This document shows, in pieces, positions 61,324 to 64,000 of a DNA stretch of 64,000 nucleotides. The notes under the pieces are model-generated. The model ran no database searches and was not told the DNA's origin. It saw only the letters and a program-made list of their open reading frames with translations. This stretch comes from Magnetospirillum sp. UT-4 (GTDB lineage: Bacteria; Pseudomonadota; Alphaproteobacteria; Rhodospirillales; Magnetospirillaceae), in the NCBI RefSeq assembly GCF_902729435.1, contig NZ_CACVCG010000038.1, forward strand, positions 1 through 64,000. Direction: 5' to 3'. A program made the position numbers and the translations under genes. Position 1 is the stretch's first letter; each line of letters starts with the position of its first letter.

Positions 61324-61418
61324 GCCCCCGAGCCGCCGGAATGCGCGGATTTCCAACAATTTTTCCGAAAAGGCCGGGGGTGGCGCCGAGCCCCCGTCCC
61401 GGATGTGGAGGACAGGCC

Positions 61419-63740
61419 ATGACCCAGGTTGCCGCCATCTCCCAGCAGATCTGGGACATGAAGTACCGGCTGAAGGCCGCCGACGGCACGCCTGTGGACA
61501 AGACCATCGAGGATTCGTGGCGCCGCGTCGCCCGCGCGCTGGCCGCGGCCGAGGCCGACCCGGCGGCGTGGGAGGAGCGGTTCTATGCGGTGCTCGCGGA
61601 TTTCAAGTTCCTGCCCGCCGGCCGCATCCTGTCGGGGGCCGGCAGCGAGCGGCGCGTCACCCTGTTCAACTGCTTCGTCATGGGCGACATCCCCGACGAC
61701 ATGGCCGGCATCTTCGAGCATTTGAAGGAAGCCGCCCTGACCATGCAGCAGGGCGGCGGCATCGGCTACGATTTCTCGACGCTGCGGCCCAAGGGGGCGC
61801 ATGTGAAGGGGGTCGGCGCCGACGCCTCGGGGCCGCTGTCGTTCATGGACGTGTGGGACGCCATGTGCCGCACCATCATGAGCGCCGGCTCGCGCCGCGG
61901 CGCCATGATGGCGACCATGCGCTGCGACCACCCCGACATCGAGGCCTTCATCGACGCCAAGCGCGAGGCCGGGCGGCTGCGCATGTTCAACCTGTCGGTG
62001 CTGGTCACCGATGCCTTCATGGCCGCCGTCAAGCAGGACGCGGCCTGGGAGCTGACCTTCAACGGCACCGTCTACAAGTCGCTGCCGGCCCGCGCCCTGT
62101 GGGACCGCATCATGCGCGCGACCTACGCCTATGCCGAACCCGGGGTGATCTTCATCGACCGCATCAACCGGCTGAACAACCTGCATTACTGCGAAACCAT
62201 CCATGCCACCAATCCGTGTGGCGAACAGCCGCTGCCACCCTATGGCGTCTGCCTGCTGGGCTCGGTCAACCTGGCCAAGCTGGTGCTCGATCCGTTCGAG
62301 GACGGGGCCCGCCTGGACCTCGGCGCCCTGAGGGAGATCGTGCGGGTGGCGGTGCGGATGATGGACAACGTCATCGACGTCTCGCGCTTTCCCCTCGACC
62401 AGCACGAGCGCGAGGCCCGGGCCAAGCGGCGCATCGGCCTGGGGGTCACCGGCCTGGCCGACGCCCTGATCCTGTGCGGCGCGCGCTACGGCGGCAAGGA
62501 GGCGATCCGGCTGACCGAGCAGTGGATGGCGGCGATCCGGCGCGAGGCCTATCTCGCCTCGGCCGAACTGGCCGCCGAGAAGGGGGCCTTTCCGCTCTAC
62601 GAGAAGGAAAGCTACCTGGCCGGCGAGACCGTGCGCTCGCTCGATGCCGACGTCCAGGCGGCCATCGCCGAGCACGGCATCCGCAACGCCCTGCTGACCT
62701 CCATCGCGCCGACCGGCACCATCTCGCTGTTCGCCGACAACGTCTCGTCGGGCCTCGAGCCGGTGTTCAGCTTCGCCTATACCAGGGGCGTCCTGCAGCG
62801 CGACGGCACGCGGCGCGAGGAAGAGGTGACCGACTACGCCTACCACCTGTTCCGCCGCCTGAAGGGCGAGACCGCGCCGCTGCCGTCCTATTTCGTCGAT
62901 GCCCAGCGCCTCTCGCCCGGCGAGCACGTGGTGATGCAGGCGGCGGTGCAGAAGTACATCGATTCCTCCATCTCCAAGACCATCAACGTGCCCGAGAGCA
63001 TCGCCTTCGACGCCTTCCGCGACGTCTATGAGCAGGCCTACGAGCTGGGCTGCAAGGGCTGCACCACCTATCGCCCCAACGACGTCACCGGCGCCGTGCT
63101 GGAGGTGCGGAAGGAGGCGGAGCCCGCCGCCGACCCGGCCGAGCCGCAGCTGCCGCTGGAGAAGGTCGCGCCGCGCCCCGAGGACCACCTGGAGGCCGGC
63201 GCGGTGATCCACCTCACCCGCCCCCTCGACCGCCCCGAGGAGCTGCCGGGCAAGACCTACAAGGTGCGCTGGCCGGAAAGCGAGCACGCCATGTACATCA
63301 CCATCAACGACGTCATCCAGGACGGCCGCCGCCGCCCCTTCGAGGTGTTCATCAATTCCAAGAACATGGAGCATTACGCCTGGACGGTGGCGCTGACCCG
63401 CATGATCTCGGCGGTGTTCCGCAGGGGCGGCGACGTCGCCTTCGTGGTCGAGGAGCTGAAGGCGGTGTTCGACCCCCGGGGCGGCCAATGGGTGGGCGGC
63501 CGCTACGTGCCCTCGCTGCTGGCCGCCATCGGCGAGGTCATCGAGCGCCACATGATCGACATCGGCTTCCTGCCCGACCCCAAGGCGGCGCGCGAGCCGC
63601 CGGAAGCGCGGGACCAGCGGAAGGTGGTCAATCTGGGCGATTCCCGCCTGCGCCATTGCCCCAAATGCAACCAGCCGGCGCTGATCCGGTCCGAGGGCTG
63701 CGATACCTGCACGTCGTGCGGCTATTCCAAGTGCGGGTGA
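61419..63740 (+). CDS. nrdJ: Adenosylcobalamin-dependent (class II) ribonucleotide reductase
   Basis: A 773-residue B12-dependent enzyme that reduces ribonucleotides to deoxyribonucleotides without oxygen. Motifs include LFNCFVMGDIPDDMAGIFEH, QQGGGIGYDFSTLRPKGA, NPCGEQPLPPYGVC (radical-site Cys region) and SIAPTGTISLFA. The C-terminal tail has CPKCNQPALIRSEGC and CTSCGYSKCG, the latter the likely redox shuttle cysteines. GTGGAGGAC lies ahead of the ATG at 61419. It fits the cobalamin genes at 16 and 50-55 kb. Confidence 0.97.
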   Translation: MTQVAAISQQIWDMKYRLKAADGTPVDKTIEDSWRRVARALAAAEADPAAWEERFYAVLADFKFLPAGRILSGAGSERRVTLFNCFVMGDIPDDMAGIFEHLKEAALTMQQGGGIGYDFSTLRPKGAHVKGVGADASGPLSFMDVWDAMCRTIMSAGSRRGAMMATMRCDHPDIEAFIDAKREAGRLRMFNLSVLVTDAFMAAVKQDAAWELTFNGTVYKSLPARALWDRIMRATYAYAEPGVIFIDRINRLNNLHYCETIHATNPCGEQPLPPYGVCLLGSVNLAKLVLDPFEDGARLDLGALREIVRVAVRMMDNVIDVSRFPLDQHEREARAKRRIGLGVTGLADALILCGARYGGKEAIRLTEQWMAAIRREAYLASAELAAEKGAFPLYEKESYLAGETVRSLDADVQAAIAEHGIRNALLTSIAPTGTISLFADNVSSGLEPVFSFAYTRGVLQRDGTRREEEVTDYAYHLFRRLKGETAPLPSYFVDAQRLSPGEHVVMQAAVQKYIDSSISKTINVPESIAFDAFRDVYEQAYELGCKGCTTYRPNDVTGAVLEVRKEAEPAADPAEPQLPLEKVAPRPEDHLEAGAVIHLTRPLDRPEELPGKTYKVRWPESEHAMYITINDVIQDGRRRPFEVFINSKNMEHYAWTVALTRMISAVFRRGGDVAFVVEELKAVFDPRGGQWVGGRYVPSLLAAIGEVIERHMIDIGFLPDPKAAREPPEARDQRKVVNLGDSRLRHCPKCNQPALIRSEGCDTCTSCGYSKCG

Positions 63741-64000
63741 TGTGGATTCACCACAGAGGCACAGAGGACACGAAGAAATTCAGGGTAGGGACTCTGCCGC
63801 CAGGGCGATCGGCTGAAGGGATTGGTCCCACCAAGAGGTCGTCATTCCCGCGAAGGCGGGAATCCATGCGTCCGCATATGCGGCTTCCGACCTTGGTTTT
63901 CACTTGTTTCAACCATGGATCCCCGCCTTCGCGGGGATGACGAAAAATCTGCGAGACGATCATCCTTCACCGGTTTGCCGCAAATACCACCGTCTTCGTG
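63741..64000. repeat. Repeat-filled region after nrdJ
   Basis: No gene is visible. TTCACCACAGAGGCACAGAGGAC starts near 63751 and is a single-arm relative of the palindrome at 27462-27557. An inverted repeat follows: a 27-base left arm at 63841-63867 (GTCATTCCCGCGAAGGCGGG and on) and a 27-base right arm at 63915-63941 (ATGGATCCCCGCCTTCGCGG and on), with two mismatches and a 47-base loop. No clear terminator for nrdJ is present. Confidence 0.75.

Overview
The window is 64 kb of very GC-rich DNA (roughly 70% by eye) packed with chromosomal genes. It has no rRNA or tRNA genes, no prophage and no CRISPR array. Several gene neighbourhoods are typical of alphaproteobacteria: dnaK-dnaJ near dapB; comM-gshB-yraN-rsmI; mutS-glnD-murJ-trpS-nfuA with maeB divergent from mutS; hemC-hemD-mic60-hemY with tsaD divergent; and an MJ0042-type zinc-finger gene divergent from ftsE-ftsX-ydcF-plsC. 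An alphaproteobacterial Mic60, a cobaltochelatase CobN, a B12-dependent ribonucleotide reductase, DUF2333 and TIGR02186 proteins, and many GTCAT-type palindromic repeats suggest a Rhodospirillales organism of Magnetospirillum type. That genus-level guess is inference.

Layout. 0-4.3 kb: a DUF1848 protein, then the chaperone pair dnaK-dnaJ behind a likely heat-shock promoter. 4.3-6.8 kb: a visibly lower-GC accessory patch between dnaJ and dapB. It holds a cysteine-peptidase-like gene (Cys/His/Asp signature), a 59-codon partner gene just upstream of it, and a ccdA-ccdB toxin-antitoxin module with its own palindromic operator. 6.8-16.2 kb: dapB, a Tat-exported sulfide:quinone-reductase-like flavoprotein with a DUF5368 membrane protein, comM, and a leftward envelope/glutathione cluster (rsmI, yraN, dolP-like BON lipoprotein, SirB1-like, gshB) with lpoA divergent. 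16.3-19.0 kb: cobQ, a SYLF protein, and a nested repeat in which a 313-bp MITE has landed inside a GTCAT palindrome. 19.0-30.3 kb: a long leftward run (mutS, glnD, murJ, trpS, DUF2333, TIGR02186, usp, nfuA).

30.4-41.3 kb: a stress-domain protein, maeB, phoR, a gamma-glutamyltransferase-family protein apparently without its nucleophilic Thr, gpt, a metallophosphoesterase, an orphan ribbon-helix-helix protein, a class A penicillin-binding protein, and a NYN-domain putative RNase whose leader contains a complete intrinsic terminator. 41.3-47.3 kb: a leftward haem/Mic60 operon (hemC-hemD-mic60-hemY-ygjP-bcr), tightly coupled by 4-nt overlaps. 47.3-56.9 kb: tsaD, a small unknown gene, an iron alcohol dehydrogenase, cobU-cobW-cobN, then pstB-phoU. 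57-64 kb: DUF3426 finger protein divergent from ftsEX-ydcF-plsC, then nrdJ behind a row of TGTGGA (DnaA-box-like) motifs.

Functional threads. Cobalamin synthesis (cobQ, cobU, cobW, cobN) and the B12-dependent ribonucleotide reductase lie in the same window, so the organism probably makes the cofactor its DNA precursor supply needs. Phosphate signalling genes are scattered: phoR is at 33 kb and pstB-phoU at 55 kb, with no pstSCA or phoB here. Envelope and division functions recur (murJ, PBP1, lpoA, dolP, ftsEX, ydcF, plsC). The least explained elements are the peptidase cassette at 4.3-6.0 kb, the terminator-led NYN gene, the in-frame palindromic insertion inside cobN, and the DnaA-box-like array before nrdJ.
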